Assembly: GCA_016928075.1 (NCBI GenBank)
Contig: JAFGLJ010000042.1
Coordinates: 62,001 to 126,000 of the forward strand
Length of the DNA stretch: 64,000 nt
Direction: 5' to 3'
Source: Bacteroidales bacterium
GTDB taxonomy: Bacteria > Bacteroidota > Bacteroidia > Bacteroidales > VadinHA17
The notes under the pieces are model-generated. The model worked only from the letters and a program-made list of their open reading frames with translations. It was not told the origin of the DNA and ran no database searches. How positions within the stretch are numbered: the stretch's first letter is position 1; each line of letters begins with the position of its first letter. Below are positions 1 to 9,495 of the stretch, one piece after another. A program made the position numbers and the translations under genes.

Positions 1-3000
1 ATATATCAGTACTTTTTTTACTGAGGTATCTGCCGGTTGACCATATCATAAGGCTTGCATACCAAAAGAAACCGATGACGATTACTGCGGCAAGATTGTT
101 CCATTTAAACTGGAATATTATCAGGTTAACTAGTGGGATGAGCCAGACTATGGCAACATTCAGTGCGCTGGCAAGAAATGAAGGAATCTTTCTTTTTTTC
201 CTGAGAATGGAGGAGAGAGGAAACCATATCATAATTAGCATGAACCAGGTCACTATACTGAAAAAGAACACCCAGAAATCTTTTTCTATATACATATAAG
301 TGAAATAAATCAGGAATCCCAGGACAGGTATCTGCCAGACATACCTGTCGAGATCGCTGAACGAGTCAGGATCCTTTTCCAGACCCAGCCGGCGTCTGAT
401 CTTTTTACCGGCTTTCCATTCCCTGATAAGCCTTGGATCACGGTCATATATCTTAACCAGGCTCCTGATTACTATATTAATGGGTTCGCCCTGTGCAATA
501 ACTGTATCGCGTGCCTTCCTCAGGCTGGTCTTAACAAACCATGTTACAGCCGGAACAAGTATTACTGCCAGAATAGTTGTTATAAGCTTCCACAGGAATT
601 TATTAATATTAAGGTAAATCATTGTGATGAGGAAAATAAAAACAATCAGCATAATTAATTTTATTTTCCAGTCCTGCGACCTGATCCATGATATTGAGTT
701 TTCAAGGCCCGTGTAAAAGGTTGGAATGAATACCAGTGTAAGCATGGTACTCAGAGCCAGTCCTCCAATAACAGTTATAGCAAAGGCTGCACCGATAGTG
801 GAGGCATACTCTGATTTTCCCATGGCCAGTGGCATTAATGCCACCATAGTGGTTATTGCAGTAATAAGTATTGGCCGTACCCGTGCCAGTCCTGCCGACA
901 TAAGTGCACGTGATCGTCTGAATCCTCTTCTTCTGAGAATGTTTGAATAATCAATGAGTATAATACCATTATTCACCACCACACCAAGAAGTATGAGAAA
1001 ACCTGTCAGGGTATTTGCATTAAGCAATGAACTGCCAGTAAGGATCAGTGCAATGAGAGATCCCAGCGCTGCCAGTGGTATTGATAGCATCAACACTATG
1101 GGTGTTGACAATGATTCGAAAACTGCAGCGAGGATCATAAATATCAACAGGAAAGCAATGCCTATCAGGTAATAGAAATCTTTTAGCTGATCTTCTTCAT
1201 GTATTACTTCAATGGCGATACCTGAAGGGATATTCATACCTGCAATAAGGTTATCGATCTCCTCCCTTGCTCCTTCGAGCAGTGTTTTGGATGAATTTAT
1301 CTCATCATTGAATCTGTAGGTTACGGTGATGCTTTTTTCCTGATTTTCGCGATGAATATTACCCATACCGTAGGAAAAAACTATTTCGGCTATCTCCTCC
1401 ATCTCAACAATATTGCCATCTGCACCCGATATCTGCAATTGCTTAAGGTCATCGATATTCTTATACTCTTCCTCCTGTTCTTCTTCCCTGTCGTATTTAA
1501 TTATTATATCATATTCTTCATTACCCTGCCTGAACTTTACTCCTGAGGAATATTCAGGCTGAAAGGAAGCCAGCTCCTGGGCTACATTGTTCAGGCTGAT
1601 ATTATTCCTGCTCATAAGCTCAGTGTTGAAATTCAGCTGAACTTCAGGTGTGTTATCCTGTATGTTGACATTTACCGATCTGATGGTAGTCAAATCTTCG
1701 AGGTAATATTCCATATCATCGGCCAGGTCCCGCATCTTGTTGAAGTCCTGACCTTTGATTACTATACTTTCTGACTCAGTTCCTATTCCGAGCATACGGG
1801 TAAAGCCCTCACCCGGGTTTACTCCACCGGCACCTCCGCCCCCTCCCATTCCTCCACCCGAGGAAATTTCATCCATAGTGATTTCGGCACCTCCAAAATC
1901 ATGGACTCTCTCGTAAATGTCATTTTTAATTTCAGGAAGCTTCCGTTTGCTTTCCCTGTCCCAGTCTTCCTTGAGCTGGACGGTAAGTGAGGCCTGGTCT
2001 TCTTCTATTTTTGATATTATATCCCCCTTCTCCGGAAGATTATCAAGCCTTTTTTCAAGTTCTGTCACCAGGACATCAGTCTTTTCAAGGGTAGAGCCGG
2101 CGGGCATTATTATGCTTACAGGGAAGCTGGTTGTCTCAATTTCTTCAAGAGTATTGATACTCAGTCCCAGACTAATAAGAAGGGCGGCAAAAAAGACCAC
2201 CAGTGTTCCTATTATTGTTAAAGCCGGGCGGCGCATGCTTGCTTTAAGAATAAGAAGGTAATATTGTATAAGACGATTATGGATTGACAGTCTTTTAAAT
2301 ATCTGGGACCTGCTTTTTTCAAACCATGTCAGAAGGTAATGTGTGGCCATGGGAATGAGAAGCAGTGCTACGGCAAGTGATACCAGCAGTGTAGATATTA
2401 TAGAAACACCTATATTTTTACCGATTATTTTTACCAGGAAATTGTCAGAGAAAACAAAGGGCAGAAAAACGGTTATAGTTGTGAGGGTGGCGGCTATAAC
2501 CGACCTGTAAACCTCCCTGGTACCTTTTCTTACTGATTCATCTGTACTTGATCCGCTGCCGGCAAGCCTGTATATATTTTCAAGAACAACAACTGAATTG
2601 TCAATAAGCATACCTATGGCCAGAGCCATACCTACCAGGGTAAGGCTGTTTACTGTTATTCCGGCTGCATAGAAAAAGTTAAAAGCTGTGAATACGGATA
2701 CGGGGATTGAAAAGGCAATGATAAAAACCAGTCTGAGGTTTCTGAGAAAGAACCACAATATTATTACAGCAAGAAGCCCACCGACCAGGGCAAGGTTTAT
2801 TATCTGGTCAATATTCTTCTCCATCACCTCCGCATTGTTGTTCTGAACAATTATTTCCACACCCGATGATGACAGCTTTTTGTTAAGGTCATTAATGACC
2901 TCAATAGTATGATGCGAGAGATCGATTATATTAGCCTGGTTATCGTAAACGAGATTAATAGTAACAGCATCGAGTCCATTAACACGGCTGTATGATTCTT

Positions 3001-3793
3001 CTTCTTTTACTCCAAAAAATATGTCTGCAACGTCTTTTAAAAGTACAGGTCCTTCAGGATTTACGATAATGTCGCCAATATCGGAAACATCAGTATATTC
3101 TGCTGATATATTAACAAAAAATCGTGTTTCCCCTTCATAGACACGTCCGGCAAACACTTTATCATTACTATTCGAAGCAATAAGAGATCTGACCCTGTTC
3201 ATTGTTATGCCGTTAGCCTTGCATGATTCTTCATCAAGTCTGATCTCAATGGAGCTCTCTCTGCCTCCAAAAACTTCCACCCCGGCGATACCATCAATAT
3301 TTTCCAGCTCGGGTTTTATGTCCTTATCGGCTATATTTCTTATCCTGTCAACACCACCGCTACCTCTTACCTGGAGATCCATAAACTGAGTGTTAAGCTG
3401 TTCCAGGTCGATCCTTATTATATTTATCATAAACTCTTCAGGGAGTGACCGGGAGAGTAAATTAACCTTTTCCTGTAATTTCAGATATGAGTATTTAAGA
3501 TCGGCATTCTGGGTATAGTAGATCATAACCATTCCATACCTGGAGGTTACTGTGGATTCTATTTTTTCAACATTCTCAAGTGTCCCAACAGCACCTTCAA
3601 CAGGGATTATAGCCTGGTTTTCAATATATGAGGGATCAACATCAAGCACTGAACTTACCTGTACTATCAGGGTTGGTAATTGTGCATTTGGATACAATTC
3701 AACCTGAAGTTGCCGGTATGATACGTAACCTAGCAAAGTCAGCCCTATGAAGAGCATACTGATTAAGGTCTTTCTTTTTATTATAAATTCCAT
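1..3793 (-). CDS. RND family efflux permease with C-terminal membrane extension (3' end outside window)
   Basis: Inner-membrane RND permease, expected to export hydrophobic compounds by proton antiport with the adaptor and outer membrane channel encoded just upstream. The reading frame is open from ATG at 3793 to base 1, giving 1264 visible residues without a stop. The usual RND plan is visible: TM1 near residues 12-30, a first porter loop, a TM4-like block GMLIDNSVVVLEN near residue 396, a glycine-rich loop near 645-665, a second porter loop and the TM8-12 block ending near residue 1030. A usual family member (about 1040 residues) would stop there. This one continues for at least 230 residues with about six more hydrophobic segments separated by basic loops. 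Six bases separate it from the preceding RND gene, so it is co-transcribed. Function is inferred from the family; the extension has no function I recognise. Confidence 0.9.
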   Translation of the reverse strand, partial: MEFIIKRKTLISMLFIGLTLLGYVSYRQLQVELYPNAQLPTLIVQVSSVLDVDPSYIENQAIIPVEGAVGTLENVEKIESTVTSRYGMVMIYYTQNADLKYSYLKLQEKVNLLSRSLPEEFMINIIRIDLEQLNTQFMDLQVRGSGGVDRIRNIADKDIKPELENIDGIAGVEVFGGRESSIEIRLDEESCKANGITMNRVRSLIASNSNDKVFAGRVYEGETRFFVNISAEYTDVSDIGDIIVNPEGPVLLKDVADIFFGVKEEESYSRVNGLDAVTINLVYDNQANIIDLSHHTIEVINDLNKKLSSSGVEIIVQNNNAEVMEKNIDQIINLALVGGLLAVIILWFFLRNLRLVFIIAFSIPVSVFTAFNFFYAAGITVNSLTLVGMALAIGMLIDNSVVVLENIYRLAGSGSSTDESVRKGTREVYRSVIAATLTTITVFLPFVFSDNFLVKIIGKNIGVSIISTLLVSLAVALLLIPMATHYLLTWFEKSRSQIFKRLSIHNRLIQYYLLILKASMRRPALTIIGTLVVFFAALLISLGLSINTLEEIETTSFPVSIIMPAGSTLEKTDVLVTELEKRLDNLPEKGDIISKIEEDQASLTVQLKEDWDRESKRKLPEIKNDIYERVHDFGGAEITMDEISSGGGMGGGGGAGGVNPGEGFTRMLGIGTESESIVIKGQDFNKMRDLADDMEYYLEDLTTIRSVNVNIQDNTPEVQLNFNTELMSRNNISLNNVAQELASFQPEYSSGVKFRQGNEEYDIIIKYDREEEQEEEYKNIDDLKQLQISGADGNIVEMEEIAEIVFSYGMGNIHRENQEKSITVTYRFNDEINSSKTLLEGAREEIDNLIAGMNIPSGIAIEVIHEEDQLKDFYYLIGIAFLLIFMILAAVFESLSTPIVLMLSIPLAALGSLIALILTGSSLLNANTLTGFLILLGVVVNNGIILIDYSNILRRRGFRRSRALMSAGLARVRPILITAITTMVALMPLAMGKSEYASTIGAAFAITVIGGLALSTMLTLVFIPTFYTGLENSISWIRSQDWKIKLIMLIVFIFLITMIYLNINKFLWKLITTILAVILVPAVTWFVKTSLRKARDTVIAQGEPINIVIRSLVKIYDRDPRLIREWKAGKKIRRRLGLEKDPDSFSDLDRYVWQIPVLGFLIYFTYMYIEKDFWVFFFSIVTWFMLIMIWFPLSSILRKKRKIPSFLASALNVAIVWLIPLVNLIIFQFKWNNLAAVIVIGFFWYASLMIWSTGRYLSKKSTDI

Positions 3794-3799
3794 AACAGT

Positions 3800-6700
3800 T
3801 TACTCAGGTTGAGGAATTACAGTTTTTTTATTGCCGCTTACCATATCTTTAAGTGCATCCAGGACCCAGTAAACACATGGTATTACTATCAGTGTCAGAA
3901 TTGTTGAGGTTACGAGGCCCCCGATCACAGCAAGTGCCATTGGCGACCTGAGGGAAGCACTTTCGCCAAAACCGAATGTCAGGGGCAGTAGTGCCAGTAT
4001 GGTTGTAAGACTGGTCATGATAATAGGCCTTATTCTTTGACCTCCCGCTTCAATTATAGCCTGGCGCCTGCTCAACCCGTCTGCCCGTATTTGATTGATT
4101 CTGTCAATAAGGATAATTGAATCATTAACTGCAATACCTGCCAGCATTATAATACCTATATATGCCATAATATTCAGAGTCTTTCCCAGCAGGAAAAAAA
4201 TCCATATTGATCCAACGACTGCTAGGGGGATAGTAAGCAGGATAACAAAGGGATGAACCAGTGATTCAAATTGTGAGGCCAGGACCATATATACCAGAAT
4301 GATAGAAAGAATAAGCGCAAAATTCAGGTTCTTCATTGACTCTTTACGCTTCAGCTCCTCTCCTGTAATAATAGTCCGGTAGTCGATGGGCAGACTTATT
4401 CCTGCCAGTATTTTTTCTGTCTGCTTTACAATCTGGTCAAAGGGAACATTCTCCTCCACCATTGCATATACATAACTTGTCCTTGTCTGGTTATTCCTGT
4501 TTATCTCACGCGGTGCCCTGACATTTTTTATATCAGCAAGCTCACTGAGAGGAACAGATATCGACCCCGCATTTATAATGAGGTCATTCAGACGTTCAAG
4601 AGGTATTTCTTCCAGTTTCACCGTTATATCCTTCAATTCACCTCCCTGCTCGAAGTCTCCTGCAGCTGAGCCTGTAAGGTAAGACTGCACCTGTGAGATT
4701 ATGCTCTCCACACTTACGCTATAATAGCTGGCCTTGTACCTGTCGATAATAATATCAACCTCTGGTGTACCCTCATCAAGTGAGCTGCTTATATTATATA
4801 TATTATTTGATTCGCTCAGCCTGTTTTTTACTTCATCAGTCAGTTCCTCGATTACGTTGAGATCTTCACCCCTGACTTCAACAATAAGGGGAGCTTCATC
4901 AGTCCCCAGTGTTGTTTGAAGGGCGGTTTCCTCTCTTTTAAAAATCACTTCAATTTCCTGAAATGAAGCCAGTTTTTCCTGTATCAGTCCGATAGCATAA
5001 TCGGAATACATTGCATATTCATCGGTAAGAAATACTCTGATCATTGATGTATTTTCATCCCTGAAAAGATCTGATTCACCTGTTCCCGTTGTAGTTGTCA
5101 TGCCCGAATGGCTATACAACATTTTCACATTTTCACCAAGCAGTTCCCTTATAATATTTTCAATTTCAGCTGTTGTTTCAGCTGTTCGTTCCAGTCTTGT
5201 GCCTTCCTGTAATTTAAGTTCAATGGTAAATTCCGGTGATTGGGCCCGGGGCATGAATTCACTGCCTACCTTAGGGAGAATATACCCGGTACCGGCGAGC
5301 AGGATGATCGATAAAAATATTACCAAACCTCTCCTGGCAGTTATTTTCTCAAGCCAGCCTGAGTACCATTTAAAACTGACTGCCCTTTCTTTCCTGTTTG
5401 ATTTACTGTCTTTGAAGAAGGTTTTCACCAGCAGGGGTATGACGAGGATAGCCACGAAAAGGGATGATAAAAGGGAAAAAGCCACTGTCCATGCCTGGTC
5501 TTTGAAAAGTTCGCCCGAAGCACCCTGCAGGTATACAATAGGCAGAAAGACGACTATTGTTGTTATTGTTGAAGCCGTTATTGCACCTCCCACCTCTGCC
5601 GTACCGGTTATGGCTGCCTCCTTAAGGGGCATGCCTGACTCATAATTGCGGAATATATTCTCCAGCACAACTATAGCATTATCAACAAGCATGCCTGCCC
5701 CAAGAGCCAGTCCACCAAGCGTCATTATATTAATCGTAAGATTATTGAAATACATAAGGTTGAAAGTCGCTATTATAGATATCGGGATTGCTATACTTAC
5801 AATAAGCGTAGTTCCAATACGCCGGAGGAAAATGAAGAGAACGAACACTGCCAGTATTATACCAAAGAGAGCAGTTTCCTCCACTTCGTCTATGGCTTTA
5901 TCAATAAACTGCCCCTGATCCTGCACTATAATAAATTCATAGCCGGGAAGAGCTTTTTTCAGCTCATCAATTGCTTCTGTAAGTTCTTTGACAGCATTTA
6001 CGGTATTATATCTGGGTTCTTTGTAAATGGATAGTCCGACACATCTCTCGCCATTAATTGTCACTATGTTTTCAGGGTCTTTATTCGCGACGTATATTTC
6101 CGCAACATCATTCAGGTAAACGGGGATCCTCTCTGCGGCATCCAGGGTTTCCGCGGAGCTGCCGGCCTGTGAGCCTTCGGCTATTTCTTTGAAGCCTAGA
6201 ATTATATGCTCCAGGTCATCAACTTCTTCTATCACACTTACACCTTTTACCACATACCTTGTACCCAGATCGGTTATTGAACCGCCCGAAACATTACGGT
6301 TATAGCTGTTTATCTGCTGGGCAATATCACTTGTGGAAATATCATAAGCCTCAAGCAGATACTCATTGGTCTCAATGACCACCTCGCTTTCTTCATGCCC
6401 TGAAAGTTGAATATCAGCAATACCTTCGAGCCTTATCAGCTCATTGCGGATATAATTCTCTGCTGTCTGCCTCAGCTCATCCATATTGCTTATCCTGTCA
6501 TTTTTAAGGGCAAGGATCATTACCGGTGTAGCGTTGGGATCATATTGTGTTATATTAAACTCATCCAGGTCGGCATTCTGGCTGAACGAACTAATATCTT
6601 TCTGAAGATCAAGAAAAGCCTCGTCCATATCTTTATTCCATGCATATTCAACCACCACCTGTGCGGTGCCTACCATTGAAACGGATGAAACATTAATGGC

Positions 6701-6931
6701 ATCTTTCTGCCTCATGGCAATCGACTCGATCTGGTCAACAAACTGTTGTTCCATCTCTTCCGGCGGTCGTTCACCTGCCTGTAATTCAATATATATTTTA
6801 GGGTTATTCAGATCAGGAAATAAATCTGTTCCGAGTTTCCCAAAGGAGATTATACCAAGCAGCAAAATGCCGAGTACCAGCATAAGCACTGTTACAGGAT
6901 TTTCAACTGCAAATCGGGCGATTTTTCTCAT
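3800..6931 (-). CDS. RND family efflux permease
   Basis: Inner-membrane RND (AcrB/CusA superfamily) permease of 1043 residues, the normal family length. It starts with a short cytoplasmic tail (MRKIARFAVENPV) and TM1, has porter loops of about 300 residues after TM1 and TM7, and shows the TM4 motif LALGAGMLVDNAIVVLENI near residue 410. The acidic pair of proton-coupled HAE1 pumps (Asp-Asp) reads Asp-Asn here. The C-terminal TM block contains NDSIILIDRINQIR and the RPIIMTSLTTILALLPL signature. It lies 12 bases after the HlyD-like adaptor gene and 6 bases before a second, different RND gene, so both permeases share one adaptor and one TolC-like protein. That arrangement resembles MdtABC, where two RND proteins form mixed trimers; a mixed trimer here is inference. 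Substrate unknown. Confidence 0.93.
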   Translation of the reverse strand: MRKIARFAVENPVTVLMLVLGILLLGIISFGKLGTDLFPDLNNPKIYIELQAGERPPEEMEQQFVDQIESIAMRQKDAINVSSVSMVGTAQVVVEYAWNKDMDEAFLDLQKDISSFSQNADLDEFNITQYDPNATPVMILALKNDRISNMDELRQTAENYIRNELIRLEGIADIQLSGHEESEVVIETNEYLLEAYDISTSDIAQQINSYNRNVSGGSITDLGTRYVVKGVSVIEEVDDLEHIILGFKEIAEGSQAGSSAETLDAAERIPVYLNDVAEIYVANKDPENIVTINGERCVGLSIYKEPRYNTVNAVKELTEAIDELKKALPGYEFIIVQDQGQFIDKAIDEVEETALFGIILAVFVLFIFLRRIGTTLIVSIAIPISIIATFNLMYFNNLTINIMTLGGLALGAGMLVDNAIVVLENIFRNYESGMPLKEAAITGTAEVGGAITASTITTIVVFLPIVYLQGASGELFKDQAWTVAFSLLSSLFVAILVIPLLVKTFFKDSKSNRKERAVSFKWYSGWLEKITARRGLVIFLSIILLAGTGYILPKVGSEFMPRAQSPEFTIELKLQEGTRLERTAETTAEIENIIRELLGENVKMLYSHSGMTTTTGTGESDLFRDENTSMIRVFLTDEYAMYSDYAIGLIQEKLASFQEIEVIFKREETALQTTLGTDEAPLIVEVRGEDLNVIEELTDEVKNRLSESNNIYNISSSLDEGTPEVDIIIDRYKASYYSVSVESIISQVQSYLTGSAAGDFEQGGELKDITVKLEEIPLERLNDLIINAGSISVPLSELADIKNVRAPREINRNNQTRTSYVYAMVEENVPFDQIVKQTEKILAGISLPIDYRTIITGEELKRKESMKNLNFALILSIILVYMVLASQFESLVHPFVILLTIPLAVVGSIWIFFLLGKTLNIMAYIGIIMLAGIAVNDSIILIDRINQIRADGLSRRQAIIEAGGQRIRPIIMTSLTTILALLPLTFGFGESASLRSPMALAVIGGLVTSTILTLIVIPCVYWVLDALKDMVSGNKKTVIPQPE

Positions 6932-6943
6932 TTTTTATGATTC

Positions 6944-7996
6944 TTATTTCAATATTTTAACCTTTGCATTATGACTCAGTGTTTCGAAGCCATCAGTAAC
7001 TACTCTTTCATTGGTGTTCAGGCCTCTAACAACCTCTATCTCATCATTATTTTCCAGCCCGGGTGTAATAATCCTTTCATTTGCCACGCCCCTGTTAACA
7101 ACGAATACAGTCAAACCCCTCTGCCTTGACAGGATAATATCCTTTGGAATTACGACTACTGAGTCGGCCCGGTTGGTTATTATATCTGCTTTTACAAACA
7201 TGCCTGGTCTCAGCTTCAATTCGGGGTTGTTTATTTCTATTGTTCCCTGGAAAGTCCTTGTCTGGGGGTTTATTGCCGGCGACATCTGGGTGATCCTGCC
7301 CCTTAAAGTATCTTCGGGCAAGGAGTAGTTGATTATTCTGACATCTTGCCCGCTAAGAATTTCATTAATGTATTTCTCAGGCAGATTAACGTCCAGCAGC
7401 ATGGATTTGTAATCCATTATGCCTGCGATTAATGTTCCTGCAGTAATCTCAGAGCCCTGCGTATAATATGGCAATTCAGTGATTACACCATCGAAAGGAG
7501 ATGTTATTTTCATTTTTTCAATCTGTATGCGGGCATTCTCAACTGTTATCTGGGCATTGGTATAATCGTATCCCGCCTGTTTAAGTTCATTAAGGGTTAC
7601 ACCTCCCTTTTCATACAGGGACTCCTGTTTTTCGAGGTTACTTTTAGCAAGCTCAAGATTAAGCTCATATAATTCCAGCTTAACATTGTTTTCGTATTCC
7701 TCATCTTCAAGCCTGGCAATTAATGAACCTTTTCTTACTTTGTCGCCAAGCTGCCAAGATTTTCCGGTTGACGGATTTTTTTCAAGGTAGTACCTGGCAG
7801 CTATCTCTGAATTAAGTTCAATATCTACGACAGGATAAATAGTGCCGGTGGTACTTACAAATTCTTCAATAGATTTAAGCTTTATATCTTCCACTGATAC
7901 GGGTATTTCAACGTCAGCTTCCAAACCGGCATCCCGGTTATTGCAACCGGCGATAGCCAGTGTGAAGAATAGAAGGTAGACTATTTTTATTTTCAT
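6944..7996 (-). CDS. RND efflux periplasmic adaptor (HlyD/MFP family lipoprotein)
   Basis: Membrane fusion protein of 350 residues linking the RND permeases to the outer membrane factor. The N-terminus is a lipoprotein signal with lipobox AIAGC (Cys18), so it should be anchored in the inner membrane by lipid. Visible domains in order: barrel-sandwich half (residues about 55-105), a short coiled-coil hairpin (about 105-150, rich in Glu, Leu and Asn), the second lipoyl half containing KITSPFDGVITELP (about 160), then the beta-barrel and membrane-proximal domains (PEKYINEILSG, SPAINPQTRTFQG, LRPGMFVKADI, about 205-280). These are standard features of the AcrA/MexA class. Gaps of 29 bases to the TolC gene and 12 bases to the first RND gene indicate an operon. 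Confidence 0.93.
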   Translation of the reverse strand: MKIKIVYLLFFTLAIAGCNNRDAGLEADVEIPVSVEDIKLKSIEEFVSTTGTIYPVVDIELNSEIAARYYLEKNPSTGKSWQLGDKVRKGSLIARLEDEEYENNVKLELYELNLELAKSNLEKQESLYEKGGVTLNELKQAGYDYTNAQITVENARIQIEKMKITSPFDGVITELPYYTQGSEITAGTLIAGIMDYKSMLLDVNLPEKYINEILSGQDVRIINYSLPEDTLRGRITQMSPAINPQTRTFQGTIEINNPELKLRPGMFVKADIITNRADSVVVIPKDIILSRQRGLTVFVVNRGVANERIITPGLENNDEIEVVRGLNTNERVVTDGFETLSHNAKVKILK

Positions 7997-8025
7997 GACA
8001 GGATATTGTTATGTTACTTATTTTA

Positions 8026-9489
8026 TTATTGATCAAGTTCTTTAATTGGAGTTACCGGTTCCTTTTTCTCAAAATCATACAGGGTTTGTATCTTCAGGTT
8101 AAGCAATTCCAGTTTATATGAAATAATTGCATTTGTGAGTGAAAGCTGCTTTTCGGAAAGCTGGTTCTGGTATATGTTCAGATCCATACCTGTAAGATCG
8201 CCGTTTTCATATTTTTCGAGATTAAGTTCGTAGGTGAGCTGTGCATTTATTACATTTTGCTTTGCTATTTCAATCTGGTTTTTCAGGTTTGTAAGGTTCC
8301 TGTAAACTTTCCTTATGTTTATTATTATATCGTTCTCTTCCTGCTCATAGCTTATTTTTTCCGATTCAATAGATGCCTCGGCGGCTTTTATACGGGATTT
8401 ACGCTCACCCCAGTCCCATAAAGGAATAGAAAAAGACAGGGAGACCTGTTCGTTATCAGTGGGGCTGCCATATATTTCGCCCAGGTTTTCATTATCTCCA
8501 AAAAATCCGATTGATAGGTTGAGATCACCACGGAACTCATTAAGTGCTTTGGTCTGGATAAGTGAAAATTGTGAATTTTCAATATCTATTTCCCTTTGCC
8601 TCAATTCCATCCTGTTGGCCAGACCATGATCAATGGCAAAAGAAATATCAACATCAATTGTATCAACGGAGATATCGGGTATTACAATTATATCGTCATA
8701 GAGGCTCATTCCTATAAGAAGTTTAAAATCATCTTTGGCATCAGCCAGGCTCACCTTTTGATTATCAACGTCGGAACTTGATGTGGCAAGGTTAAGTTCA
8801 GCCTGGAATAATTCCTCCCGTGCTGAAAGACCTGCATCCACCTTGTTCCTTATAATATCATAGCTTTTCTTCATATTCTCATATGCTTCTTCAGCTATCA
8901 CCAGGCTTTGCTGCTGCTGATAAGCAAGGTAGAAATACTGTGCTACCTGTCTTTCCAGCGCGAGCCTCTGTATGGCATAGTTAAGCTGGGAATTTTCCAG
9001 GGCCAGTTCCAGTTCCCTTATCTGGAGTTTCGTCCTGTTATAAGTGAATAAAGGCTGGTTTATGTTAAGCGAGAGATTATTGCTGAAACCCTTTGTACGG
9101 GTGTCGTTATACTCGCTGTATGAGTTTTGCCAGGAAAACCTGTTGGTTAATGATATCGTAGCATCCGTTGTAATAATAGGCTGGGATATTCTGAAAGTGC
9201 CAAAGCTGGTAGTCGTTTCCCGCGTATTCCATTGCGAGACAAGGTCGCTGAACTCCCTGTTATGAGTATACTCAAAGGGATTGATCGACAGAGAAAAATT
9301 CGATTTGAGAGCTGCCCTCTGGGCATTCAGGTTTTCCTTGCTCCTGACAAGGTTAAGCCTTGTCCTTTTTATTGAAGGGCTGTTTTCTTCGGCTATGTCA
9401 AGGGCTGCTTCAAGTGTCAGTCCCTGCTGCGCTTCAGTAGTGAAAACAATATTAATGATTATCGATAATAATAAAATTAACTTCTTCAT
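8026..9489 (-). CDS. TolC family outer membrane factor
   Basis: Outer membrane efflux channel of 487 residues with a Sec signal peptide (MKKLILLLSIIINIVFTTEAQ). The protein shows the duplicated TolC layout: long heptad-rich helices with beta segments between them. The first repeat starts at LTLEAALDIAEENSPSIK (about residue 24), the usual OEP-family opening. The second half has the SLSFSIPLWDWGERKSRI block typical of TolC-like proteins, where a strand ends at SIPLWDWG before the next helix (about residue 355-375). It sits 6 bases after the ABC permease and 29 bases before the adaptor, so one channel may serve both the ABC and the RND modules of the operon; that sharing is inferred from gene order only. 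Confidence 0.93.
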   Translation of the reverse strand: MKKLILLLSIIINIVFTTEAQQGLTLEAALDIAEENSPSIKRTRLNLVRSKENLNAQRAALKSNFSLSINPFEYTHNREFSDLVSQWNTRETTTSFGTFRISQPIITTDATISLTNRFSWQNSYSEYNDTRTKGFSNNLSLNINQPLFTYNRTKLQIRELELALENSQLNYAIQRLALERQVAQYFYLAYQQQQSLVIAEEAYENMKKSYDIIRNKVDAGLSAREELFQAELNLATSSSDVDNQKVSLADAKDDFKLLIGMSLYDDIIVIPDISVDTIDVDISFAIDHGLANRMELRQREIDIENSQFSLIQTKALNEFRGDLNLSIGFFGDNENLGEIYGSPTDNEQVSLSFSIPLWDWGERKSRIKAAEASIESEKISYEQEENDIIINIRKVYRNLTNLKNQIEIAKQNVINAQLTYELNLEKYENGDLTGMDLNIYQNQLSEKQLSLTNAIISYKLELLNLKIQTLYDFEKKEPVTPIKELDQ

Positions 9490-9495
9490 ATAGTA

